Under the pieces are notes generated by a model. That model did no database searches and was not told the origin of the DNA. It was given only the letters and a program-made list of their open reading frames with translations. Shown in pieces: positions 12,517 through 23,539 of a DNA stretch of 64,000 nt. Each line of letters opens with the position of its first letter. The stretch's first letter is position 1. The position numbers and the translations under genes were made by a program. The stretch comes from Adenanthera pavonina (taxonomy: Eukaryota > Streptophyta > Magnoliopsida > Fabales > Fabaceae): assembly GCA_026686845.1 (NCBI GenBank), contig JAIVEN010000016.1:7581501-7645500 (forward strand). Direction: 5' to 3'.

Positions 12517-13833
12517 GTAAGTCTTCTCAGTTCTTACTCCATTGATCATTCTCACATCCCTCTCCTCTTATCTCTTCACTGGTGTTACATTTTAGCTTCA
12601 AGTTTACTTCGATTTTTCTCTAAGCTTCATGTTTAAGCTTCAATCCTACTTTTAGCTTCAAGTTTCAACTTCGATTTGTAAGTCATTGTGCTTCTTTGAT
12701 CTCCATCTTCAATCCATCGTTTTCAACTTAGCTTATTTTTCAGGATTTGATTGCATACTTAAAATTAGCTTATTCACAACTTGATTAGTTTATATATATA
12801 ATGGATGGATCAAATCATATATATATATATATGGATTTCTTATTTCTGATTATGGCCTCGTTAACTATTCAAGATAGTAATTTTGAGCCGGATGAGTACT
12901 TGCTTTGTGATTATTGGAGGAGTGCTTGCTTTGTGGTTGACATATATTGTACCTGCAAGTTATTGTAGAGTACTGACATTATGGATGGTTTGTTTGTTGC
13001 AGTAAATCTGTTATGTTGGGATAAACTTTTGTTCTGCTTTAGGAGCTACTAAAAATTTGCAGAATTGGAGGTATTATTGGATTGATAGGAAGTGAAAGTA
13101 TTGTTCTATTTTTTGTTTGCTACAAGGTTCTTCCTTCTTAAATATATTTTGGGGAAATTAGAAAGAAGGAATAGTTTTATTTGAGAAGGGAAGTTGAAAT
13201 GATCCTTTGCATTTGAATCTTCTCATTTTGCTTGATATAATTAATCTTCTGATTGCACTTCTTTAACATATATATTCTAGATGTCTGGAATGTTACTGCT
13301 GTACAATGGAATGAAGGAATGAAATATTTCAATAAATAATCTTTACACATTTATCCAAAAGTTGTTGGTATCCTACTCTTGATTACACCCATATAGATTT
13401 GTACTCCTGATTGTTGATTAATCCGAAAATGGGAGGAAGATATATATATATATATATATAAACAGTACAATTTCATTTTGGTTCACATGCTTGAAAGACA
13501 ATGGAAGTGTTGTGATATCTGCAATACTAGCTTACTCCCACATGTTTAGTCTTTACATTTACAGTTTGCCATTTTCCTTACTTGAGCTGTTTATATCATT
13601 TTCCTTCCACCTTATTTATGCACGTTATTAAAAAACATCAATCAATAATTATGTTCTTCGATTTCCTTTGGCCATATATATATATATATATATACACGAC
13701 AAGTTGCAGAATCAATTGATAAATAAAAGACATGGTGTAGCAGTTGTGAGTTTGTTTTATTAATTAACTATCAATTGATCATCCACTAAAGTGGAAGGAT
13801 ATATAACATTTCATTAAATTTTATATATTATAG
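12517..13833. other. AT-rich, probably leader intron or upstream part of Harbinger element
   Basis: Contains AT microsatellites near 12793, 12818, 13441 and 13676 and no supported reading frame. If the leader exon ending at 12516 is real, this would be its intron. Confidence 0.35.
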
Positions 13834-14324
13834 ATGGCAACTAATAGGTTAATAGAAGTTTTAAAAAATATAATTTGGCCAAAATATGTAATTAAATGCT
13901 TCATCAACATTATGATTGAAGGAGTGAGCATAGGAAATTACAACAATAGTGTATTTTCATAGAAAGCCTGAGATGATATGTTAGGAAAGTTGAATGCTAT
14001 AAGTGAGCGCTCTTTTAATGAGAAACAAATCAAGTAAAAATATAATAAATTGTAAAGCATAAAGATTTTTCTTTATTACTACAACATTGTATTTAGTTGG
14101 AGTCCGGATACTAACATAATTAGTGCTGATAAGAGGGTTTGTAGAGATTATATTTTGGTATGTGATGATTTGAAATTTTTTTCCTATATTATATATATAT
14201 ATTAGCTAGATTATTTGATTGTGCATATTTTTGTAAGCACATCCTAAAGCTAAAGCTGCTCAATTCAAAATGGAGGGCTAAAATATTATCAATTGTAAGG
14301 TGTAATTTTTAATGCAGTGTTTTA

Positions 14325-15735
14325 AAAATAGGATCTGACCAAATGTTCAATCGGGAGTCTATCACTGGTCTAGTCCAGTCTGGAACACAAGACTAACAAG
14401 GGGAGAAGTAAACTGGTCAACAACCGGTGAAACTAGCCAGTAATTGGTTTATAATGATAAACCAGCGGCTTACAGTTTAGGCAGTCCAACATGCTTGATT
14501 GAGAAGTAGGAAAAAAAAACCAAGAGGGCCAGAGAGAGAAGAAAAACTGAATGTGAAGGTTCCCTAGATCCCTAAGGCACCCAAACGAGAGGAGAAATAT
14601 AAAGGTTCCCTAGATCCCCAAGGCACCCAAACGAGAGAGAAGCAAACTGAGATGAGGGATGGGAAAAAAAAAACAGAGCAACGGCAACAAAATCATTATA
14701 AAAACCAGCACCTTTTGTCTTTCAACATCAACAAAAATCGTGAAAAAATAATTCACTATTCTTCATATCGTCTCATATAATCACAACGGACTGAAGAAAA
14801 GATGGAGACTTAACGGCTTTCACAACAGAGAAGTCAGAGAAAAGAAGTTAAGTTGGAGACTTGTGGCATTCACGATGGAGAAGACGGAGAGGAGAAGACA
14901 GTGAGACTTTGGCTTCACGATTTTTTATTGACAGAGGCGTGGGAAATGAGAGAATATAGAGAAAGAGAAAGTGATAGAATATAGGGAGTAACGGTTATAA
15001 TGATCAGATGCAGGATGGACTAATCTACTACAAAATTGAAAAACTTTCACCTTCCCCAACGTCTTTTCCTCAATGTATTCACCTTGCCAACATAAATAAA
15101 ATCCAATACTCATGGGAATTGAATTCTCAACTGACTTAAATTGAATTTTTAATTAGTATTGTTCATTTATAAATATTTTTTTATATAGGTCTCAAAATAT
15201 CTTTTTTTTATATATGGGAAAAAGATAATTTAGTACCCACAAAACAAAATTTTCCTCTATAAGGACCTAATTTAAAAATTCAGTACTTATATAAACTAAT
15301 TTCCAACTGAACCAAACTAAATTTCCAATTAGTATTGTTCATTTGTAAATATTTTTCTATACAGGTTTCAAAATGTCTTTTTCCCTAAATATATATATAT
15401 ATTTTTATCTTTTAAATTTTTTTTGGTCTTCCTCACTAACAAGTACAACTATTTATTATAAGTATTTTTTATTTCAAATTGCATTATTATTTTATTTTTT
15501 TTATTTTTCTAAGTTTTTATTATTTTGGTTAATTTAAAAGTTATTCTTTCAATTTTATACTTTATTTTTATTTTTTTATCAAATATAAATAATAAAAGTT
15601 TATAAATAGATTAATTTAATTACAATTGGTATGATTCCAGTCTTGATCCTGATCTTGATATCAATCTTATTTTGATTTAACTATTGAATTACTATTCTAA
15701 TTAGTTTTATAATAAGTCCAGCTTTCTTAACATCA
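14325..15735. repeat. Probable degenerate repeat insertion with internal direct repeats
   Basis: This stretch separates two parts of the Harbinger MYB-like frame. Its left end (GTGTTTTAAAAATAGGATC) and CCGGT motifs near 14420 resemble the ends of other repeats at 10430 and 34420. Inside, about 95 bp near 15118-15213 is repeated at about 15296-15390 (shared AATTAGTATTGTTCATTT). A roughly 38-bp stretch near 14560-14635 also occurs twice (shared GGTTCCCTAGATCCC). No coding sequence is visible and the target duplication was not found. Confidence 0.35.
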
Positions 15736-16038
15736 AATAAAAGTACTGCTGCCGATGTACTTCATCATTCATTTACTCAAGATCCACCAAGTTTTTCAGA
15801 TGAGATTCAACTTCAAGATGAATATCTTAGTGGTGGAGTTCATGTAGACCTAGAAAAGGATTATGACATTGATGAAGACATAACTAAGCATGTGACATGA
15901 AGTGGAAAGCACATTGTTCAGCTCCCTCATCAAAAGAAAAAAAAAAGATTATAGGTTTGATCAACTCAGTGAAGCAATTTAAGCAATAGTTAAGGCATCT
16001 AATATAAGGGTAGAAGCTCATCTAGCTAAAGTTGAGAT

Positions 16039-16627
16039 TAAGAGTGTGCATGGGTCGGGTTGGGCTAGGTTTCACCCTCGTTCGATGTCCAGGCCGTGCA
16101 CACTTGGGTTAAACTGGGCTAAGTACCAAGCCGAGGTCGGGCCAGCCCGATACCAAATAATTTTTTTAAAATATTAAAAATAAATAAAAAAACTAACTTT
16201 ATGTATTAACAAAAAAATTTAATTATTAATGTAAAAGTAGATTTCTTTAAAAAAAATAATGTTATGATAGAAATTAATTTTCTTAAAAATTATAAATATT
16301 TACAACTATATATTTTTTTCATATAATATTAAATTAAGAAATCAATTTCAAATTTTAAATAAAATTAAAATATCAAAATCTTAAAAGGTTTTTCATAGTA
16401 ATCAAATAATAAGTATATTATATAAGATATATAGAAAAAAATCTTATAAAATTAATTAATATATACAAAATAATAGATTTTTTTATTAAAAAAAACACAC
16501 ATATATATATAGTATGGGTCGGGCCGGACAAAACAGAGCTAGCCCGAAGCCCGGCCCAGCCTGGTTGGCTTGATATGACCAAGTTGGACCGGTCTAACCG
16601 GGTCATGGGTTTATTTACACATCCCTA
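16039..16627 (+). mobile_element. hAT-like non-autonomous element, 589 bp
   Basis: A perfect 8-bp target duplication GTTGAGAT lies at 16031-16038 and 16628-16635. The ends are imperfect inverted repeats: TAAGAGTGTGCATGGGTCGG on the left, and TAGGGATGTGTAAATAAACC when the right end is read inward. An 8-bp duplication with TA-starting ends is typical of the hAT superfamily. The interior is AT-rich and non-coding, so the element depended on transposase from elsewhere. It sits inside the MYB-like frame of the Harbinger remnant and is therefore younger than it. Confidence 0.82.
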
Positions 16628-16985
16628 GTTGAGATGTTGAGGGCAAAGAACAAAGAACCTAGTAGTGTTGGACTCACATGATATGATTATTCCATTGCCA
16701 AATGTGTTGTTATTCTTAATGTGATTGAAGATATTTCTGACACGGTTTATGTGAAGACAATGGATAAATTTATTGATCTTGGTTGGAGGAAAATATTTAT
16801 GGTAATGCCTTTATAGAAAAAGAACGCATGGTTGAATAGTGTGATTTGATTTATGTCTAATGAGTTAAGGAGTAAATATTATATAAAGGAATAACAAGAG
16901 TTGAGCTTGGAAGAGAAAGTTACAATGTTTTTATACATTATAGGCCATAATCTTAGACAACGGGTAGTTGTAGATTACTTCCAAC

Positions 16986-17380
16986 TATTAGAAAATTGGG
17001 CCCACCCTTGATGATATGGGTATCCAAATAAGAGGCCCATTTACTATTTTATAATTAGTGAATATATATTTTTTATTAAAGGAGGAGGCGGTCAAATAAA
17101 AATTGAATCACTCAGGATAGTAGATGAAAACCACCTCCCACAAACTCACTCTCGCATGGTTTTTTTGAGATACTAGAAAAACTGACAGAACAGGTGTGTG
17201 CAAGCCAATTTTCTCTCTCGGAGTATTTTTCACTTGCAAAGTATGGTGTATCTATGGTGAACCAAAAAACAAAATCTGCTTGACTTTATTCCATCCGGTT
17301 GACATATGTTTTTCTCATTCTCTCAGTGAAAGAATGTTCTAGATCTGTATGTATTTTTCCCTATCTCTCATATTTCTTCA
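16986..17380 (+). repeat. 5' LTR of copia element
   Basis: 395 bp, starting TATTAGAAAATTGGGCCC and ending TTCTTCA. The first dinucleotide is TA where the 3' LTR keeps TG, a point change in the conserved terminus. It aligns along its whole length with 26361-26754. Confidence 0.93.
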
Positions 17381-17381
17381 T

Positions 17382-17393
17382 TGGTATTAGAGC
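17382..17393 (+). other. Primer-binding site of copia element
   Basis: TGGTATTAGAGC lies one base after the 5' LTR. It matches the 3' end complement of plant initiator methionine tRNA (TGGTATCAGAGC) with one change, the usual primer for Ty1/copia minus-strand synthesis. Confidence 0.88.
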
Positions 17394-17634
17394 CTTTCTG
17401 ATTTCTAGGCAAAAGCTTTATCCGTTGCTTATCTTGTCTATGTTTTCTTATATTTGCTTTTGGTCTCAATTTCTATTTTGGGTGCTTAAATAATTTGCAT
17501 ACTGTCTTTACTCATTATAAATGCAAATTAGGAATATAGGTATGGAGTCCAAATTTTTTCTTATTTTTTATAAAAAAATAAAATATATAAATATACACTG
17601 TACAGTGAACTCAAATTTTGGGTTCTCTGAAATC

Positions 17635-17932
17635 ATCTTCTTTTGGACAAAAGGAGACCACCATCCTGTAGAGAATGATGAGATGAGAAAAATGACACTA
17701 AAATCGCATCAAACAGATACTGGATGAGGGAGAAAATAGCAAAAAATTATGGTGGATTTGCAGGTAAAACTAAAAGAATTGGGCTTACTTAAATCATTCT
17801 TTTTTTTTTGGACAAAAGGAGACCACCATCGTGTAGGGAACGATGAGATGAGAAAAATGACACAAAAATCACGTCAAACGGACATCGAATGAGGGAGAAA
17901 ATGGCAAAATACGGTGGTGGGTCCGCCACTGG
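17635..17932 (+). repeat. Tandem duplication in copia leader
   Basis: About 128 bp starting TTTTGGACAAAAGGAGACCA near 17640 is repeated starting near 17808, with shared blocks GATGAGATGAGAAAAATGAC and GAATGAGGGAGAAAATGGCA-like sequence. The copies are offset by about 170 bp and diverged by point changes. It is untranslated and lies between the primer-binding site and the extra reading frame. Confidence 0.8.
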
Positions 17933-18568
17933 GTCGAGTTGACCCAGCTGGTGGTTAAGGGTGACCCCAACAACATGTCGTTTTGTCGCAAAAATATAAA
18001 TAAAAAAAATAAAAAAAAAGAAATTTTTTTGGTTGAGCTGAGAGGAAGTAGCCCAACTTCATAAAAAAAAAAGGGAGGAGGATAACAGACTGGATCGGGC
18101 AGGAGAAAATGGGCTAAATTGAGACCGGCCGAAACCTAAATTTTTTCTTAATTAATATTAAAAAAAGGGAGTTGTTGACCTAGCGCTTGGGGCCTACTAG
18201 CATGCTTTTTGGCCACGTGGAGGACACCGTTGGCAAGAGGATGGTGCGTGGAAAACAGAGAGTCGGTGCATGTAGGTGTAGCCGAATTTTGCCTCCATGA
18301 TGGCATGTGTAGTGCACGCGTCATCCTAGCATGTAGGGGAACGTCAGTTTTCTTTTTTTCAGCATTTTTTTTACCTTTGGTCTTCTAGGGTCGCGTGAGG
18401 GCGCGTACGAGGATATTTTTGGACATTGTTTATTTCAAAAAATCCCTAAATTTAAGTTTTTCATTTTGATATATATTTTGCCTATTTTAAAGCAATTTTT
18501 ATATATTTTATGGCAAAAACAAGTTAAGAAAAGCCCCTAAAAACTATTTTTTCTTTTTTTAGGTAATT

Positions 18569-19518
18569 ATGAGTTCCCCCAAGTCCGTATCCTCTCCTGC
18601 ACTTGAGTCACAAGAGTTGAACATACTTCCAGTCTTCCTTGATTTTTTTGTCTTTGATTTCACTTACTAATAGATTCTCCATTGTCTCAGTCTCACACCT
18701 TAGAATACAATGTTATGTATGCTCCACCTCCATTAACTGAAACATTTGCATACCTGCAAGACAACCCCCTAGAAAATTTAATTGATGACGAGTTAGACTT
18801 GTAGTTGTTGGATCCTTATGGAAGTTATGAAAATGATGGTTATTTAATAGCCACTCCTGATGTCGTACTAGAGGAGAATTTTGAGCAAAAAAAGGATCTT
18901 GAGTAAGCACAGGTTTTAGGCAAGGAGCCGTCAAAGGATCCATAGGAAGCACCAGAAGAGGATCCTAAGGAAGAAGAGAACCCATTAGAGGATCCAGAAG
19001 ATGACCCATTAGAGGATCCTGAGGAAACACAGAATCCAAGCAAAGAAGCATCAGAGGAAAAAGAGGGTCTCCCAACAGTAACACATGACCATCAAACTAG
19101 ACAACTTGCGATGGAAGTCCAACCATAAGATCCAGCAGTGTACCTATATCTTCCCATCGAGTCTCCATTTGATATCTTTCGATTGGTCAATAAATTCCAT
19201 CATGATTTTGTTCATGACATGCTACCTCTCCGCTCATTCCTCTATGCGTTGGAATATTTTCTTGAAGAATTCATATTTGATGGTCAACTTTTTGCTGAGC
19301 AGACATGGGTCAAAATTCTCTTAGATCATCTTCCGGTTGACGATTTTTGAACACTTATTGTTTCTTGCATATGGTCTATTCCACAACTTAAGGTCTTGGA
19401 TGTCATCAAATTTTTGAAAGATCATGATGAACAACGTTTTCAGGCCCATCTAAATGAAAAATATCATGAGCTAACCTAGGCACATCCTCCACCTAAAAGA
19501 TCGAAGACATACCCTTGA
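18569..19518 (+). pseudogene. Unidentified degenerate acidic ORF between 5' LTR and gag of copia element
   Basis: An ATG at 18569 opens a short frame, MSSPKSVSSPALESQE, that soon stops. From about 18712 one frame can be followed through several stops to about 19347. It begins VMYAPPPLTETFAYLQD, passes through an acidic stretch of repeated EDP/EEDP units (about 18950-19060), and ends in a folded-looking block with SPFDIFRLVNKFHHDFVHDM and LLDHLPVDDF. A weaker continuation (DVIKFLKDHDEQRFQAHLNE) runs to about 19500. It does not resemble gag, protease, integrase or reverse transcriptase, and I do not recognise the family. It could be an extra ORF of this retroelement lineage or captured host sequence. 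Its consistent frame over more than 600 bases argues that it once coded. Confidence 0.5.
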
Positions 19519-19984
19519 GCAACATAAATGAACAACAAAGGGGGGGCTTAGAAAGAAGTAGAAAGAAGCATGATGTTATTTTTTTATTTCTTTATGAGTT
19601 GTGTTAATTTGAGACTTGATCGTCTTTAACTTTGTATTGTCTTTGACTTTGTTTATTAATTTTATTATGGAACATTGTTATTCTATTTATTTATGAATTT
19701 CATTATTTTCTGTTACAATGAAAATACTCCATCTGAGTGAGAGTAAATGTATATCAAGTGGGAGTTCTTAGATACTAAGCGATCTATGCGCTATAAAATA
19801 TACAAAAATTATTTGCATATATCCTTGATAGGAAATAGTGACAAAACTAAATTTCATGTGATGGGGATAAACAAAATGCAGACTTCCGATTGTGATTTTT
19901 AGTATAGCTATTATTGACCTAATCAAGGACAAATACAAATAAAATACATTATATAAAAACATTATTGCTGAGCTTAATAAAGGG

Positions 19985-22145
19985 GAGAAATTGAATGGCA
20001 ATAACTAGGACATATGGCATAGGAAGGTATCCTACATTCTGGAGGAACAGGATGTCGTAGAGTCGCTGACCACTGTTTTAGTGGAATCTGAGCAAGGGAA
20101 CACTGCTCAACATAGAAGGGGCATGGAGGCCTATATTTCCTGGAAGAAAAAGAATTACATTGCTCGAATCACTATGCTAAGTGCCATGGCAAATGATCTG
20201 ATGTGTGAGTATAAACAGTATACAACTGTACAAGCTATATGGATAGTAGGGGTGGAAATACGCCAGGGGCCTTTCAGTGGCTTGCGGCCTAGCCTATTTT
20301 AAGCCTGATTTGGCCTGGCATGTTTAGCAAAAAAAGCCAGGCTCAAGCCTAAAATTAAGCCTATTTGAATAAAAAGGCCAGGCCTGTTTATATAGGGCTT
20401 GGCCTGAAGCCTACTAAGGAGGCATGTTTAATATAATATATTATATATCATATATCATATATCATATAGTGTAATATATATTATATTAAATATATTATTA
20501 TATATATATATATAACCCAAGACATTAAAACCCCATATATTATTGTAGCAAAAAAAAAAAAAAGCTATGCTTGGTTTATATATTCCACTCTCTTAAAATT
20601 TTCTTTAGAAGAGGAATATGATTAATTTGCATCAAACATTTCATGGTTCTTACCATTTGTACAATTTTTAGAGAAGTTTATGCTTAGTTTATGAATGCAA
20701 ACTTAGTAGTTCATTGATTTTTTAGGCATCATGTTAGAGAAATTTTAATAGTTCTTACAAGTCATAACATTTGATCATTCATAATTTAAGCATCTTGTTA
20801 GAGAAATTTTAAAGCTAATACTTGGACCTCATTTGAAAACTAAGAGGGTCAGTTTAATTTCCTACTGAAAACATTGCATCCATGATGATATAACTATCAA
20901 GTGTCTATTATTACTAGATATGTTTTAACCATCAGGTATCCATTATTACTAGATATATTGTCCCACAATTTTACATCATATCCAAGTTCTCATATTGAAT
21001 CATTAAGTTCCAATCAACTTATATGTGTTTATATTTTATCACTCCATGTGTATTAGGGAGGAGATCAAATAGAAGACTTAATTATTGATGCTACATTGCT
21101 AGGAAGAAAGACTAATGTACTTTTGTCAATTTTCATTAGATGTTAAATGTTGAATTGGTTTAGTTTGAGTCAATTTTCATTAGAAAGACTAATGTACCTA
21201 TTAATTTTACTATTGTGTTTTTAGGCAATAATGTATGGAATTTTTTTTTCTTGAGATTTATGTTTAATGATGTAAGTTTTAATAGGTTTAAAGCCTTCAA
21301 AATCTAGATTTTAAAGCTCATTTAAAAGCCTACTAAAGTAGTAGGCTTTTAAATAGGTTTTAGGCCAGGCTAGGCCTTTATAAAGCTCAGGCCTAAACCT
21401 AAAAAAAATCCTTATATAAACCTACAGGCCAATCTCAGGCTTTAGGCCTATAATACAGGTCTGGCTTGTTTATCCAAAGCCTGGCCTGGCCTATTTCCAC
21501 CCTTAGTGGATAGCTCTCAAGGACAAGTTTGGAGGCACTTCTGCATCTAAGCTTAGAAGACTCACCATAAAATTTGAAACCTATATGCTGCATCCAAATA
21601 CTCCCATGAAGTAGCATTTACGTGAAATGTCAAATATGATCCGGGAACTGAAAGCAGTAGGCCACGTGCTTTTAGATGACCAGCAAGTTTAGGCTGTTAT
21701 AAGGTCTCTCCTAGCGAGCTAGGAATATATGAAAGTTAATCTGACCCATAACAAGAACATTGCTACTTTTGATGATGTAACGAAACATCTAGAGCTCGAG
21801 GATGAGCAACTAGCAGCCTCTAAGTCTTTAGGACATGTATGGATGGTTGAGGATGCTGGTCCATCCAACACAAAGGCCAAGTCTAAGAATGGCAAGAAAT
21901 TCCAAAAGAAAGGGAAGAACAATGGCAACAAGTTCTGGAAAGGCAAAAGATCTTTCAAGAGGAAGGGCAAAAAGGACGCTAAGAAGACAGACCTGTCAAA
22001 GGCCAAGTGTTATGCCTATCAGAAGATGGGACATTTTGCCCGTGACTGCCTTAAGCAAAATAAGGTATTACTGGAATCTCATTCTATTCATTATTCTTAT
22101 GTTTCTAGTATTGTTTTACTAATTAAGTCTTCATCTTTTTCATAG
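19985..22145 (+). pseudogene. Copia gag remnant (UBN2-type) with broken zinc knuckle
   Basis: The frame starts near LNGNN-stop-DIWHRKVSYILEEQ, a typical copia gag N-terminal block, and continues through RITMLSAMANDLMCEYKQ to 20246. There the 1.26-kb hAT-like element interrupts it. It resumes at 21506 and includes a stretch ending with MKVNLTHNKNIATFDDVTKH, a lysine-rich region and a zinc knuckle at 22008-22049. The knuckle reads C-X2-Y-X4-H-X4-C, so its second cysteine codon has become tyrosine. Gag would package the element RNA into particles. Several stops show it is dead even apart from the insertion. Confidence 0.88.
20247..21505 (+). mobile_element. hAT-like non-autonomous element, 1259 bp, inside copia gag
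   Basis: The ends are inverted: TAGGGGTGGAAATACGCCAG on the left, and TAAGGGTGGAAATAGGCCAG when the right end is read inward. Flanks ATGGATAG (20239-20246) and GTGGATAG (21506-21513) form an 8-bp target duplication with one mismatch. The terminal 200 bp on each side are packed with GGCCT/AGGCC motifs, the kind of subterminal clusters hAT transposases bind. The centre is AT-rich and non-coding. Removing it rejoins the gag frame, which confirms the borders. Confidence 0.88.
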
Positions 22146-23450
22146 ATAATAAACTCAAGTGTCACAGACCACGTAACCAAGGATCAAGAGTCCTTCTTGG
22201 AATTCTGCAAGGTGTCAAAACATAGCAGATGGCTTTTCGTTGGCAACAACGCGAGGCTTGAAGTAAAGGGAATTGACACTGTCAAACTACATTTGCATAG
22301 TGGGAAAATTTTAAAACTTCACGATGTTTTATATGGACCTGACATCTGGCGGAATTTAGTTTCTATTATTTACCTTCTTGATTATAGATTTGATGTTAAT
22401 TTTCATAATAGACTTGCTGATATTTTCAAAGGGATAATGTATTATGGTTCTGATTTTATTTCCAATGGTTTTGTTATTCTAGAAATATTTAATAATTATT
22501 ATAAATATGATTGCTTTACTACTTCTAGTTCTAATCTTAATACAAATATAGACACATGACATGTTAGACTAGGACACATTGGCCAAAATAGAATGATTAA
22601 ACTAGTTAAAGAGGGATTGCTAGGTACAATTGATAAAATGGAAATGTCCTTGTGTGAGCATTGCCTGGCTGATAAAGCAACTAGAAAACCATTTAGAACT
22701 AGAACTAGGGTAGAAACTCCATTATAATTAATCCATTTAGATGTTTGTGATCCTATGAGTGTGAGGGCAAGACATGGAGCTATTTACTTCATCACTTTCA
22801 TTGATGATTACTAGTGATTTGGTTGCATCTATTTGATGTTGCATAAGTCTGAAGCACTAGAATGTTTTAGACGTTACATGAACTTGGTCGAAAATTAAAT
22901 GGACAAGAAAATCAAAGCATTAAGGACTGATTACGAACGTGAATATTTATCGATTAATTTAAAGAGCTCTGTGAAGAAAAAGGAATAGTAAGGCAATTTA
23001 CAATCCCTAGCACCCCACCACAAAATGGTGTAGCCTAAAGAAGAAATAGAACATTACTAAACATGGTTAGATCTATGATGGCAGAAGCCAATCTACCCAT
23101 TTCGTATTGGGGAGATACACTTTTAACTGCAACCTTCATACTTAATTATGTGTCCTCAAAGTCGGTCACATCCACACCCTATGAGCAATGGACAAATCGT
23201 AAGTTGGATTTAAATATCTTAAAACCTTGGGGGTTGACAGCTTATGTCCATGATCCTTCCCATAAATATGGAAAGCTAGGTCCAAGAGGGAAGAAATGTA
23301 TCTATATTGGATACTCTGAACAATCTAAGTGTCATATTTTCATTGGAGAAATCTAAGATGGAACTGTGACTGAGATAGAATCTAGAGATGCAACATTTCT
23401 AGAAAACAAATTCCTTAGCATGGGTGAGGTAGATCGTACTGTATCTCTTT
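22146..23450 (+). pseudogene. Copia protease and integrase remnant
   Basis: After gag, the protease motif region reads INSSVTDHV where active copia proteases have DSGA-type triads, so the catalytic aspartate and glycine are lost. The following part (RWLFVGNNARLEVKGIDTVK, LHDVLYGPDIWRNLVSIIYL) is a good match to copia Pol. A zinc-finger-like HVRLGHIGQNRM ... CEHCLADK segment of integrase follows at about 22557-22680, then the core start HLDVCDPMS. The core is cut by stops (for example after TFIDDY near 22815) and by frameshifts before RSMMAEANLPISYWGDTLLT at 23072. Confidence 0.87.
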
Positions 23451-23539
23451 TATGAGATACATGAAGAAATTGAGGAACAAGTTTATATACCTTAACCTCT
23501 TAATTTGAGTGGGAGTTCTCAGAGACCAGTGCAAGATAC

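Larger units (their letters stand above)
13834..16985 (+). pseudogene. PIF/Harbinger remnant: MYB/SANT-like ORF and N-terminal transposase part
   Basis: From the ATG at 13834 the frame reads MATNRLIEVLKNIIWPKYV and continues with a Myb/SANT-like layout (FINIMIEGVSIGNYNNSVFS, then a SWSPDTN block), broken by at least four stops. A further part appears at 15740-16038 (SFTQDPPSFSDEIQL and an acidic stretch) and at 16636-16830 (YSIAKCVVILNVIEDI, then TMDKFIDLGWRKIFMVMP), as in the DNA-binding protein of PIF/Harbinger elements. From about 16850 the frame becomes transposase-like: SNELRSKYYIKE, then EEKVTMFLYIIGHNLRQRVV. It stops at 16985, where the copia element begins. A hAT-like element interrupts it at 16039-16627, and 14325-15730 may be another insertion. 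It is dead as a gene. The family call comes from pattern recognition of the HARBI1-type IGHN block and its continuation at 26755. Confidence 0.72.

Noticed and set aside
21719..22006. Minus-strand frame over the copia gag
   Set aside because: Antisense of the lysine-rich part of gag; its phenylalanine/leucine-rich translation is an artefact.
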